Below are positions 1 through 8,745 of a DNA stretch of 64,000 nucleotides, piece by piece. Where the stretch lies: contig OZ243926.1 of the NCBI GenBank assembly GCA_965213765.1, positions 248,001 through 312,000 on the forward strand, read 5' to 3'. Source of the DNA: JAJDXO01 sp965213765. Its GTDB lineage: Bacteria > Pseudomonadota > Alphaproteobacteria > Rhodospirillales > UBA2165. The position numbers and the translations under genes are program-made. How positions within the stretch are numbered: position 1 is the first letter of the stretch; every line of letters starts with the position of its first letter. The notes beneath the pieces are model-generated. The model saw nothing but the letters and a program-made list of their open reading frames with translations, did not search any database and was not told where the DNA came from.

Positions 1-1731
1 GCCGGCGAATTTCTCCAAGTTGCGGCGGGTGACCTGAACCGAATTAAGATCGTTCATGACGATCTCCTTGGTCGCCTTCCGGATCAGATTGGCCAATTCA
101 CGCTCGAGGTTACGGACGCCGGCTTCGCGGGTGTAGTACCGGATCAAGTCCCGAAGCGCGCTGTCGGAGATGGACCACTCCTCGGCCTTGAGCGCATGCG
201 CTTCCAGCTGCTTGTCGAGCAAATGGCGGCGGGCGATCTCGACCTTCTCGTCCTCCGTGTAACCGGCGATGCGGATCACCTCCATCCGGTCGAGCAACGG
301 CTGCGGGATGCGCAGCGTGTTGCCCGTGGTGATGAACATCACGTCGGAGAGGTCGTAATCCACCTCAAGGTAATGATCCTGGAAGGTGTCGTTCTGTTCG
401 GGGTCCAAAACCTCGAGCAGCGCAGACGCCGGATCACCCCGCCAGTCCGCGCCCATCTTGTCGACTTCATCCAGGAGGAAAAGCGGATTGGAGGTCTTCG
501 CCTTCTTCATGCCCTGAATAACCTTACCGGGCATCGACCCGATATAGGTCCGCCGGTGACCACGAATTTCGGCTTCGTCCCGGACACCGCCCAAAGACAT
601 GCGGACGAAATTCCGGCCGGTCGCCTTGCCGATGGATTTACCGAGAGAGGTCTTGCCGACACCGGGCGGTCCGACGAGGCACAGGATCGGCCCCTTGTTC
701 TTCTTGGTCCGCTGCTGGACCGCGAGATACTCAAGGATGCGCTCCTTGACCTTCTCCAGACCATAGTGATCCGCCTCTAGAATCTCTTCGGCAGCCTTGA
801 TGTCCTTCTTGATCCTGGAACGCTTCTTCCACGGGATCGACAGCATCCAATCCAGATAATTCCGGACCACCGTGGCTTCCGCGGACATGGGGCTCATGGA
901 CCGCAGCTTCTTGAGCTCGGCCAGCGCCTTCTCGCGCGCTTCCTTGGAGAGCTTGGTCTTTTCGATTTTCTCCTCAAGCTCCGCGGATTCGTCCTTGCCC
1001 TCTTCGCTATTGCCCAGTTCCTTCTGGATCGCCTTGAGTTGTTCGTTGAGGTAGTACTCGCGCTGGGTCTTCTCCATCTGGCGTTTGACCCGCGAGCGGA
1101 TTTTCTTTTCGACCTGGAGAACCCCGATTTCGCCTTCCATGATGGAGATCACCCGCTCCATCCGCTGAGCGACGGATTCGACCTCGAGCAATTCCTGCTT
1201 TTCGGCAATCTTCAGGGCCAGGTGGGAAGCAACCGTGTCCACCAGCTTGCCGAATTCATCAATCTGATTGACCGAGACCAACGCCTCGGGCGGAATCTTT
1301 TTGTTCAGCTTGATGTATTGTTCAAACTGGCTGACCACCGAACGCGAAAGCGCTTCGAGCTCTTTTTCGTCGCCCTCTTCCTCGGGAAGGAACTCGGCCG
1401 CCGCCTCGAAGAACTCTTCGTTTTCGACGAAGCCGGTGATCCTTGCCCGTTGTCCGCCCTCGACCAGTACTTTCACCGTACCGTCGGGCAGCTTAAGCAA
1501 CTGCAGTACGGTCGAAACCGTACCCACGTCATAGATTTCATCGGCCGACGGATCGTCGTCGGCGGCATTCTTTTGCGCAACCAGCAAAATCTGCTTGTCG
1601 TCCTTCATTACGTCTTCGAGGGCCCGCACCGATTTCTCGCGGCCGACGAACAGCGGCACGATCATGTGCGGAAAAACGACAATGTCCCGAAGCGGAAGGA
1701 CCGGAAACACTTCACCCGTGGAAGTCACCAA
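1..1731 (-). CDS. lon: ATP-dependent protease La (Lon), partial: N-terminal 577 codons
   Basis: Lon is the cytosolic AAA+ serine protease that degrades misfolded and regulatory proteins. The visible part has the N-terminal substrate-binding domain (FPVLPLRDIVVFP near residue 10), a coiled-coil linker rich in Glu/Lys, and the AAA+ module with Walker A GPPGVGKT (about 655-690) and Walker B LLDEVDK. The C-terminal part and the Ser-Lys protease domain lie beyond base 1. No ATG is available: an in-frame TAA lies at 1759-1761, and only TTG (1731) or GTG (1728) follows. An AAAGGAGA site lies 8 bases before the TTG, so I chose that. The gene follows clpX on the same strand, which is the usual clpP-clpX-lon order. 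Confidence 0.97.
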   Translation of the reverse strand, partial: MVTSTGEVFPVLPLRDIVVFPHMIVPLFVGREKSVRALEDVMKDDKQILLVAQKNAADDDPSADEIYDVGTVSTVLQLLKLPDGTVKVLVEGGQRARITGFVENEEFFEAAAEFLPEEEGDEKELEALSRSVVSQFEQYIKLNKKIPPEALVSVNQIDEFGKLVDTVASHLALKIAEKQELLEVESVAQRMERVISIMEGEIGVLQVEKKIRSRVKRQMEKTQREYYLNEQLKAIQKELGNSEEGKDESAELEEKIEKTKLSKEAREKALAELKKLRSMSPMSAEATVVRNYLDWMLSIPWKKRSRIKKDIKAAEEILEADHYGLEKVKERILEYLAVQQRTKKNKGPILCLVGPPGVGKTSLGKSIGKATGRNFVRMSLGGVRDEAEIRGHRRTYIGSMPGKVIQGMKKAKTSNPLFLLDEVDKMGADWRGDPASALLEVLDPEQNDTFQDHYLEVDYDLSDVMFITTGNTLRIPQPLLDRMEVIRIAGYTEDEKVEIARRHLLDKQLEAHALKAEEWSISDSALRDLIRYYTREAGVRNLERELANLIRKATKEIVMNDLNSVQVTRRNLEKFAG

Positions 1732-1881
1732 AGCTTGCTCTCCTTTGTACCGGCCTCTTTACGCCGGACCGGTCTTTTTGGTCTTGCGCCGCCCCCCGCT
1801 CCGACAGAGCCCGGCGCCGCGTACTTAATCCACCGACTCAACTTGTCCGAAACAGGGACCTAATTCAAGGGTCCCGCGGGT

Positions 1882-3147
1882 TTACGCGCTGTTGTCCAGG
1901 TCGTCGCGGCGGTCCGCATAAATATAGAGCGGCCGGGCGTTCTCCTGAGCAACTTCGTTATTAATCACCACCTCTTCGACGCCATCCAGCCCGGGGAGAT
2001 CAAACATCGTTTCGAGAAGAATATCTTCCATGATCGACCGCAGCCCGCGTGCGCCGGTCTTGCGTTCCACGGCCTTTTCGGCGATCGAGGCGAGCGCGCT
2101 GTCGGAGAATGTCAAACGGACGTCCTCCATCTCGAACAGGCGCTGGTACTGCTTGACCAGCGCGTTCTTCGGCTCGACCAAAATTTGGATCAAGGCCTCT
2201 TCGTCCAGATCATCCAAGGTCGCGATCACCGGCAAACGGCCGACGAATTCCGGGATCAACCCGAACTTCAAAAGATCCTCCGGCTCCACGTCTCTCAGGA
2301 TGTCGCCGGTGGGACGCTCATCGGGGCCGCGAACATCGGCCCCGAAGCCGATTGCCGAGCCGGCGCCACGGGAAGAAATAATCTTCTGCAAGCCCGAGAA
2401 CGCACCGCCGCAAACAAACAGGATGTTCGTGGTGTCGACCTGCAGGAACTCCTGCTGGGGATGCTTGCGGCCGCCCTGCGGCGGAACGCTGGCCACGGTA
2501 CCTTCCATGATCTTCAGCAGCGCCTGCTGGACGCCCTCACCCGAGACATCCCGCGTGATCGACGGGTTGTCGGATTTGCGGGAAATCTTGTCCACCTCGT
2601 CGATATAGACAATGCCCCGCTGGGCACGCTCGACGTTGTAGTCCGCCGACTGCAGCAGCTTGAGAATGATGTTCTCCACGTCTTCGCCGACATAGCCCGC
2701 CTCGGTGAGCGTTGTGGCATCGGCCATGGTGAACGGCACGTCGAGAATGCGCGCCAGCGTCTGTGCGAGCAGCGTCTTGCCGCAGCCGGTCGGGCCAACC
2801 AGCAAGATATTCGACTTGGCCAACTCGACATCGTTGTTTTTGCTGCCGTGGCTGAGGCGCTTGTAGTGGTTGTGTACCGCCACCGAGAGAACCCGCTTGG
2901 CGTAACCCTGCCCGACAACGTAGTCATCAAGGACCCGGCAAATCTCTTTCGGCGTCGGGACGCCATCACCGGATTTGACGACATGGGTTTTGTGCTCCTC
3001 GCGGATAATATCCATGCACAGTTCGACGCATTCATCGCAGATGAATACGGTCGGACCCGCTATCAGCTTGCGGACCTCGTGCTGGCTTTTGCCGCAGAAC
3101 GAGCAGTAAAGCGTATTTTTTGAGTCGCCGCCGGCGGACTTACTCAT
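1882..3147 (-). CDS. clpX: ATP-dependent Clp protease ATP-binding subunit ClpX
   Basis: Hexameric AAA+ unfoldase that recognises tagged or regulatory substrates and feeds them to ClpP. The 421 aa length is typical. The N-terminal zinc-binding domain shows C15/C18 and C37/C40. Walker A is GPTGCGKT (residues 118-125), followed by the GYVGED pore-loop motif, a Walker B with IDEVDK, and an IGF-type ClpP-contact loop (AIGFGADV). The start is the ATG giving MSKSAGGDSKN, as in other alphaproteobacterial ClpX. It lies 99 bp downstream of clpP and 150 bp upstream of lon, all on the minus strand. Nothing is unusual in the catalytic residues. Confidence 0.98.
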   Translation of the reverse strand: MSKSAGGDSKNTLYCSFCGKSQHEVRKLIAGPTVFICDECVELCMDIIREEHKTHVVKSGDGVPTPKEICRVLDDYVVGQGYAKRVLSVAVHNHYKRLSHGSKNNDVELAKSNILLVGPTGCGKTLLAQTLARILDVPFTMADATTLTEAGYVGEDVENIILKLLQSADYNVERAQRGIVYIDEVDKISRKSDNPSITRDVSGEGVQQALLKIMEGTVASVPPQGGRKHPQQEFLQVDTTNILFVCGGAFSGLQKIISSRGAGSAIGFGADVRGPDERPTGDILRDVEPEDLLKFGLIPEFVGRLPVIATLDDLDEEALIQILVEPKNALVKQYQRLFEMEDVRLTFSDSALASIAEKAVERKTGARGLRSIMEDILLETMFDLPGLDGVEEVVINNEVAQENARPLYIYADRRDDLDNSA

Positions 3148-3246
3148 TGGCTCTCCGAAACCGTAGCCGTGCGCATTTGCACGTATGTTAGGCAGACGTT
3201 CTCAACAGAGACAATCACAAAAAGACGTCGCCCAACAGGGCAATCT

Positions 3247-3924
3247 CTAGCCGTCGTCGGTCTCGGTATCGTTGTCCGCGCCGCTATCGCCTTCATCGCC
3301 GTCGTCATCGAGTTTGGGCCGGTTCTCAACGACTTCGTCAATTAGGCCAAATTCCTTGGCTTCCTCAGGCGTCAGGAACTTATCCCGGTCCATCGCTTCC
3401 TCGATGAATTCGAGATCCTGGCCCGTGTGCCTTACATAGATATCGTTAAGCCGGGCGCGAAGGGCAAGTATCTCCTTGGCCTGAATTTCAATGTCCGTCG
3501 CCTGGCCCTGAACGCCGCCTGAAGGCTGATGGACCATGATACGGGAGTTCGGAAGCGCGAATCGCTTGCCGGGAACGCCCGCCGCCAGCAATAGCGAGCC
3601 CATGGACGCGGCTTGGCCGACCACCACCGTCGAGACGTCGGGACGGATGTATTGCATGGTATCGTAGATGGCCAAGCCCGACGTAACCACGCCCCCCGGC
3701 GAGTTGATGTAGAAGGCGATATCCTTGTTCGGGTTGTCGGCCTCAAGGAACAGCAATTGAGCACACACAAGGCTCGAAACGGTGTCCTCGATGCCGCCGG
3801 TCACAAAGATAATCCGTTCCTTCAGCAGTCGGGAGTATATGTCATAGGCCCGTTCCCCCCGGTTCGTCGTCTCGACGACCATCGGCACGAGCATGCTGTT
3901 GTAGGCTTCGATTGGATCACACAT
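3247..3924 (-). CDS. clpP: ATP-dependent Clp protease proteolytic subunit ClpP
   Basis: Tetradecameric serine peptidase that partners with ClpX. The catalytic triad is intact: S107 in GQAASMGS, H132 in MVHQPSGG and D181 in DRDKF, with the same spacing (25 and 49 residues) as E. coli ClpP. At 225 aa it is longer than the family norm because of an acidic C-terminal tail of about 20 residues rich in Asp, Glu and Gly. Start ATG at 3924 gives MCDPIEAYN; a short processed propeptide is likely. It lies between tig and clpX on the same strand, a conserved arrangement. Confidence 0.98.
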   Translation of the reverse strand: MCDPIEAYNSMLVPMVVETTNRGERAYDIYSRLLKERIIFVTGGIEDTVSSLVCAQLLFLEADNPNKDIAFYINSPGGVVTSGLAIYDTMQYIRPDVSTVVVGQAASMGSLLLAAGVPGKRFALPNSRIMVHQPSGGVQGQATDIEIQAKEILALRARLNDIYVRHTGQDLEFIEEAMDRDKFLTPEEAKEFGLIDEVVENRPKLDDDGDEGDSGADNDTETDDG

Positions 3925-4033
3925 GGCGGGCTTTCTTACAGCTGAGTATCGGCTTCCAGGGTTACCAAGTACTTAATCTATCTAACGCTTCGCGGCGTTT
4001 GTGCAATGACCGAAGGTCCGCGCGTGACCAAGC

Positions 4034-5464
4034 TTAGCCGTCCGCGTCGTCCTTTTTTGCCGCAGCCTTGGACTTTGAGGCGGTCTTTTTCTTTGGCTTT
4101 TCCGCGGTTTTTTTCTTCTCCTCGGCCTCGCCGCCGGGAGAAGCGGTCAACTCCTCCATGGTCGCTTCGCGATCACTCACGTCGGCCATTTCGAGAACGA
4201 AATCGACGACCTTCTCCTCCATAATCGGCGACTGCAGGGCCTGCACCGCCTGGGGATTTGTTTTGTAGAACTCCAGCACCTCTTTCTCCTGGCCTTGATG
4301 TCGCTGAGCCTCGGAGACGATGGCGCGGTTCAATTCCTCGGACGTGACCTCGATATTGTTGAGGCGGCCGATTTCCGACAGCAACAGACCCAGGCGCACC
4401 CGGCGGACGGCGATGTCGCGGTAGCCCTCCTTCAGTTCGTCGTCGGACTTGCCCTTGTCGTCCTCGTCGATCTGGTCCGGGTTGTGCTCGCGCTGATGTT
4501 CGAACTGATTCCAGATTCCCTCGAATTCGGCATCGATCATGGTTTCGGGCAATTCGAATTCGTGCTGTTTGTCGAGAATGTCGAGCAGGTCGCGCTTGAG
4601 CCGCATGCGGGCAAGATTCTTGTTTTCGGATTCCTGGTTTTCCTTGAGCTTGCCCTTCAGATCATCAATGTTCTCGGCGCCGAGCCGCTTGGCCAGATCA
4701 TCATTTATTTCGGCCGGGGATGGCTCCCGGAGTTCCTTCACGTCGACCGCGAATTTGGCGTCCTTACCGGCCAACTCCTCGGCGTAGTCTGCCGGGAAGG
4801 TCACGGCGATTTCCAACTGGTCGCCGACCGAAGCTCCCACCAATTGGTCTTCAAACCCGGGAATGAAAGCGCCGGAGCCGAGCTCCAGGCTGTAGCCCTC
4901 GGCTTTACCGCCGGAAAACTCCTCACCGTCGATAGTACCGGTAAAATCGATCACCGTGATATCGCCGGCTCCCGCCTTACGCTTGGTCTCTACGGGCTTC
5001 GATTCCTTAAAGTTCTGCGCTAGCTGGTCGAGAGCTTCGTCGATCCGCGCATCATCGGCCGGGACGGTCAGCCGCTCCAGCTTCACCGAGGTCAGATCCA
5101 TGATCTCGATTTCCGGAAACCGCTCGAAGGCGACGGTGTATTCGAGATCGGACCCCTCCTCGATGGCGTCGACCTCGCCCACCAAGTCGACCTGCGGCTG
5201 GGTAGCCGCCCGGAGTCCGCGCTCGGTCATTGCCGCCTCAGTCGATTCGCTGACCGTCTGTTCCAGCACCTCACCCAATATTGCCTTGCCGTAGGTCTTG
5301 CGGACCAGTTTGGGCGGCACCTTTCCGGGCCGGAAGCCCGGCATCCTGACGGTTTGAGCTATCTCCGTCAGCCTGGAGCTCATCTTGGCTTCGATGTCGG
5401 CCGCCGGGACGACGATCTTGAACTCCCGCTTGAGGCCTTCGTTGGTGGTTTCCGTCACTTCCAT
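4034..5464 (-). CDS. tig: Trigger factor, ribosome-associated chaperone and peptidyl-prolyl isomerase
   Basis: Trigger factor binds ribosomal protein uL23 at the tunnel exit and shields nascent chains. The N-terminal ribosome-binding domain contains the signature GFRPGKVP near residue 45. An FKBP-type PPIase domain lies around residues 160-245 (DFTGTIDGEEFSGG, FIPGFEDQLVG), followed by the helical C-terminal chaperone domain. The 476 aa length exceeds E. coli Tig (432) because of a low-complexity Lys/Ala/Glu tail (about residues 440-476), common in alphaproteobacteria. The gene follows tRNA-Leu and precedes clpP. Confidence 0.97.
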   Translation of the reverse strand: MEVTETTNEGLKREFKIVVPAADIEAKMSSRLTEIAQTVRMPGFRPGKVPPKLVRKTYGKAILGEVLEQTVSESTEAAMTERGLRAATQPQVDLVGEVDAIEEGSDLEYTVAFERFPEIEIMDLTSVKLERLTVPADDARIDEALDQLAQNFKESKPVETKRKAGAGDITVIDFTGTIDGEEFSGGKAEGYSLELGSGAFIPGFEDQLVGASVGDQLEIAVTFPADYAEELAGKDAKFAVDVKELREPSPAEINDDLAKRLGAENIDDLKGKLKENQESENKNLARMRLKRDLLDILDKQHEFELPETMIDAEFEGIWNQFEHQREHNPDQIDEDDKGKSDDELKEGYRDIAVRRVRLGLLLSEIGRLNNIEVTSEELNRAIVSEAQRHQGQEKEVLEFYKTNPQAVQALQSPIMEEKVVDFVLEMADVSDREATMEELTASPGGEAEEKKKTAEKPKKKTASKSKAAAKKDDADG

Positions 5465-5492
5465 TTAATCTGCTCACTTCGAATAGAATGCA

Positions 5493-5578
5493 TGGTGCGG
5501 CTGGAGGGACTTGAACCCCCACGGCCTAGGGCCACCGGCACCTAAAGCCGGCGCGTCTACCAATTCCGCCACAGCCGC
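5493..5578 (-). tRNA. tRNA-Leu, anticodon UAG, CCA encoded
   Basis: Read on the minus strand, the 7-bp acceptor stem GCGGCTG pairs with CAGCCGC, followed by discriminator A and an encoded CCA (5493-5495). The anticodon loop is TTTAGGT on a CCGGC/GCCGG stem, giving anticodon TAG (Leu, CUN codons). The long variable arm (about 86 nt in total) is a class II tRNA feature. The T-loop TTCAAGT is present. It lies 28 bp upstream of the tig start. Confidence 0.97.
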
Positions 5579-5718
5579 TAAACGTTGCCGGAACGCCCCC
5601 GGATACATCCTGCGTCGCCGGAAGCGCGCCACAATATGAAAATACCGCCCCGTGTCAATGTAGCGCTGCCGAAAAATGGCCGGCAATACGCAGAATTGAC
5701 CGCCTGCTAACCCGATTG

Positions 5719-7134
5719 TCAGTCTTTCAGCAATCCGCGTACCGCGGACGACGCCGTAATCTCTCCACCGCCCCGATATGCTTCGTGATTTTTCTCGATG
5801 TCACCGAGGCGATAGCGGTAATTGATCATCAGCCCCGCCGATTGCTCGATCCCGTTGCGGGACGTATCGGCGAGCCAGTTCAGGCGATGCATTCTGGCGC
5901 CGTTGGAAAGGTGGAAATGAGCGACCGAATCAAGCGTCGTGCCGCCGGGGCGCCGTTCCGCCAACAGGTAATGTGCACAGAGGCGCATCAAAGGCTGTTT
6001 GACTGCTTCCACCAGTATCTCGTTGTCCCGCCATCCGCGATCGGATAGCACTCCGGAGAGTCCGGACAGTCCCGAATCACCCAGCGCATCCGCGAGTGAC
6101 CGGGTTTCCGCGGCAGTCAGAAGGCTGCCTTCAGCCTCCTCCGTTTCGGTCAGCCACTTCCTGAATCCGGGGATCGGAGACAGGGTGGCAAAGTTCTTCA
6201 AAGTAGGAAGCTCCATGCACAGGCTGTCGACCACCCTCTTGATCAGGAAGTCGCCAAAATTGATGCCCCTGAGGCCGGTCTGTGCATTGGAGATGGAGTA
6301 AAAGATCGCACTATCGGCCGCCTCGGCGTCGACCAGATGCGCCTTCGCATCGAGAAGCTCCTGGATGTTCCCGGCAATGCCATCGACCAGCGCCACCCAA
6401 ACGAAGATCAGTGGCTCGTCGGGCATCCTTGGGTGGAAAAAGGCAAAACAGCGCCGGTCCGGCGCCAGACGATGCTTCAAGTCTTCCCAGCCGGTAATCG
6501 CGTGAACCGCTTCGTAGGCCGCGAGCTTCTCCAGCAGTGCGGCAGGCGCCTGCCAGGTGATCTGACGAAGCTCAAGAAACCCGACGTCAAACCAAGACGC
6601 CAGCAGTGACTTCAGGTCCTGCTCAAGCTCCTTTAGCGCCGTCGATTCGTGGGCGAATGCCAACAATTCAGCCCGCATGTCGACGAGGAACTTCACGCCC
6701 TCCGGCAGCGCATTGAATTGGGTCAAAAGCCGGACCCGAGGCGCAATCAGCGCGGCTTTCAATTCCTTTTCCGCGAGCTGTCGCGCCTCATCATCGGCGG
6801 CCCCACGAAGGGCCTCGACCGCGGCGTCAACCGTGTCGCGTTCAGGTCCGAATTCATCGGCCATGGTTTCCATGAACCGCCGCCGGCCCCGATCGTTGAG
6901 CGCGAGATAGGCATGACCCAATGCAGCCGCCCGGCCACGGGCCGACACCTCGCCGCCCCGGCCCTCCAAACAGGCCTGCATTTGTTCGACCAGTTTGATC
7001 CGATCCGCATCGCTGAGCTCGGGGCTTAGGGATGAGGGCAGAAGTTCGCTGTCGCTCCGGGCGATCTTGTCCCAGGCACCGCGCAAATTGCGTACGGCGC
7101 GGTCCCAGAGACCCGAATGTCGGTGTTCGTTCAT
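5719..7134 (-). CDS. Malonyl-CoA decarboxylase
   Basis: Converts malonyl-CoA to acetyl-CoA and CO2. The 471 aa length fits the MLYCD/MatA family. An N-terminal helical domain (residues 1 to about 190) is followed by the acetyltransferase-fold catalytic domain, with FHPRMPDEPLIFVWVAL, AIFYSISNAQTGLRGINFGDFLIK and LSPIPGFRKWL, all characteristic of the family. A conserved His-containing segment (SVAHFHLSNGARMHRLNW) lies near residue 420. The gene is 48 bp downstream of the NAD(P)HX repair gene on the same strand. No malonyl-CoA synthetase or malonate transporter is adjacent, so a role in malonate use or in fatty-acid control is not decided by context. Confidence 0.93.
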   Translation of the reverse strand: MNEHRHSGLWDRAVRNLRGAWDKIARSDSELLPSSLSPELSDADRIKLVEQMQACLEGRGGEVSARGRAAALGHAYLALNDRGRRRFMETMADEFGPERDTVDAAVEALRGAADDEARQLAEKELKAALIAPRVRLLTQFNALPEGVKFLVDMRAELLAFAHESTALKELEQDLKSLLASWFDVGFLELRQITWQAPAALLEKLAAYEAVHAITGWEDLKHRLAPDRRCFAFFHPRMPDEPLIFVWVALVDGIAGNIQELLDAKAHLVDAEAADSAIFYSISNAQTGLRGINFGDFLIKRVVDSLCMELPTLKNFATLSPIPGFRKWLTETEEAEGSLLTAAETRSLADALGDSGLSGLSGVLSDRGWRDNEILVEAVKQPLMRLCAHYLLAERRPGGTTLDSVAHFHLSNGARMHRLNWLADTSRNGIEQSAGLMINYRYRLGDIEKNHEAYRGGGEITASSAVRGLLKD

Positions 7135-7182
7135 GGCCTAAGTCCTATCATGATCGGCTTAACAATCCGATGACGATGTCCT

Positions 7183-8652
7183 TCAATCACTTAGTTCGCT
7201 CAAAATGAGGGGCAAATGGTCGGCCAGATCCTCGGCGATGAGCCCCGGCCCGACCCGGGCTGCGGCGGCGCCATGAACCCATGCGCCCGCGCAGGCAGCG
7301 TCAAAGCACTCCATACCGGCTGCCGCCAGACCCCCGATGATCCCCGCCAAGACATCGCCCGATCCGGCGGTGGCTAGTTCAGGCGGCGCATTTTCATTGA
7401 TCGCCGCCGGGCCATCGGGATGGGCGATCACCGTATCGGGGCCTTTCAGGACGACGACGGCGCCGGATTTCACGGCGGCGGCCCGCGCCTTGTTCAGCCT
7501 GTCGCCGTCCATGCCGAACAACCGATCGAACTCGCCTGAATGAGGCGTCAACACCACCGGCCCCTTGATCCATGAAAACAGATGCTGGGGATCATCTTTG
7601 AAAACCGTCAGCGCATCCGCGTCCAATACGCACGGATGACCGGAGCGAAGCGCCGCAATGGTGTTGGCGCGGGTCTGGCCGGTAACGCCATTCCCGGGCC
7701 CCGCAAGTACGGCATTTCGCCGTCGACGGCCAAGAAGATCCGAGAGTGCCGGCGCATCTTCGAAAGAAAAGACAAGGTTCCCGGGATCACCCTGGAGATA
7801 GACGGACCGGGCCTCCGGAGGACATAGCAACGAGACGATTCCAGCGCCCGCTCGCCGTGCACCGCGCGCCGCCAACCGCGCCGCGCCAGTCATTTCTTCG
7901 CCGCCGACGATCGCCAGGTGGCCGCGGGAATATTTGTGGTCGTCGACCATGGCCCGGGGCAATGAGCGCGCCCAAAGCAGCGGATGGTTGGCGAACGTCA
8001 GCGGCGCGATTTGATCCAATACCTCGGTTGGCGTCCCGATATCGATCACCGTCACCGAACCGCAGAGACTGCGACCCGGCAACAACAGGTGCGCCGGTTT
8101 GCGGCGGAAGAACGTCACCGTGTGATCGGCGCGCGGCGCGATTCCAAGGGGCATACCGGTGTTACCGTCCAATCCGCTTGGCACATCCACGGCGACGCAG
8201 TCCGGGCGTCGTTGTTCGATGACTTCGACGAGCGCTAACGCGGCGCCATCCAGAGGCCGCGTTAGGCCGGCACCAAACAGGGCATCGATGACGATGACGT
8301 CCCCATCGATTGCCGAAGGGTCGGGCGCCGACACCTCCCCTTCCCACCGGTCCGCGTTGGCCAAGGCATCCCCTTTGAGTTTGGAATGCTCGCCCAGCAG
8401 CATGAGCGATACGGGCCAGCCCCACGATTTCAGATACCGCGCCGCAACGAATCCGTCGCCGCCGTTATTGCCGGGACCGCAGAGGACGAACACCGGCTTC
8501 CGCCGATAATTGCGCCGGACGACCTCGGCGACGCCGCGTCCCGCCCGTTCCATAAGATCAAGGCTCGGAACGCCCGCCTCGACGGCGAGTTGGTCCGACC
8601 GGCCCATCTCCGCGACGGTCAGGAGCACATTTTCATATGCGTTCTGGCTCAC
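7183..8652 (-). CDS. nnr: Bifunctional NAD(P)H-hydrate epimerase / ADP-dependent NAD(P)H-hydrate dehydratase
   Basis: Repairs hydrated NADH/NADPH (NADHX). The N-terminal YjeF_N epimerase half (LLTVAEMGRSDQLAVEAG, CGPGNNGGDGFVAARYL, DALFGAGL) is fused to a C-terminal ribokinase-like dehydratase half (VLDADALTVF, LTPHSGEFDRLFG, ATAGSGDVLAGIIGGL). The open frame extends to 8730, but the extra N-terminal residues do not resemble the family. GTG at 8652 has GGGAGAG about 7 bases upstream and gives 489 aa, so I chose it. It is divergent from the D-amino-acid dehydrogenase gene, with 93 bp between the starts. Confidence 0.93.
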   Translation of the reverse strand: MSQNAYENVLLTVAEMGRSDQLAVEAGVPSLDLMERAGRGVAEVVRRNYRRKPVFVLCGPGNNGGDGFVAARYLKSWGWPVSLMLLGEHSKLKGDALANADRWEGEVSAPDPSAIDGDVIVIDALFGAGLTRPLDGAALALVEVIEQRRPDCVAVDVPSGLDGNTGMPLGIAPRADHTVTFFRRKPAHLLLPGRSLCGSVTVIDIGTPTEVLDQIAPLTFANHPLLWARSLPRAMVDDHKYSRGHLAIVGGEEMTGAARLAARGARRAGAGIVSLLCPPEARSVYLQGDPGNLVFSFEDAPALSDLLGRRRRNAVLAGPGNGVTGQTRANTIAALRSGHPCVLDADALTVFKDDPQHLFSWIKGPVVLTPHSGEFDRLFGMDGDRLNKARAAAVKSGAVVVLKGPDTVIAHPDGPAAINENAPPELATAGSGDVLAGIIGGLAAAGMECFDAACAGAWVHGAAAARVGPGLIAEDLADHLPLILSELSD

Positions 8653-8745
8653 GACATCTCTCCCGGGGAGGCAAAGCATAAACGCCGAGAGGGCTGGCAG
8701 GAAGTCATTGCGATGACTATAAAAGGCCATTCCAGCCTGGGCAGG

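Noticed and set aside
2185..3123. Long plus-strand open frame antisense to clpX
   Set aside because: Shadow frame of a high-GC gene; no domain and no ribosome-binding site.
3148..3246. Rho-independent terminator after clpP
   Set aside because: Only a 4-bp GCCC/GGGC stem separated from the T-run by several bases; too weak to call.
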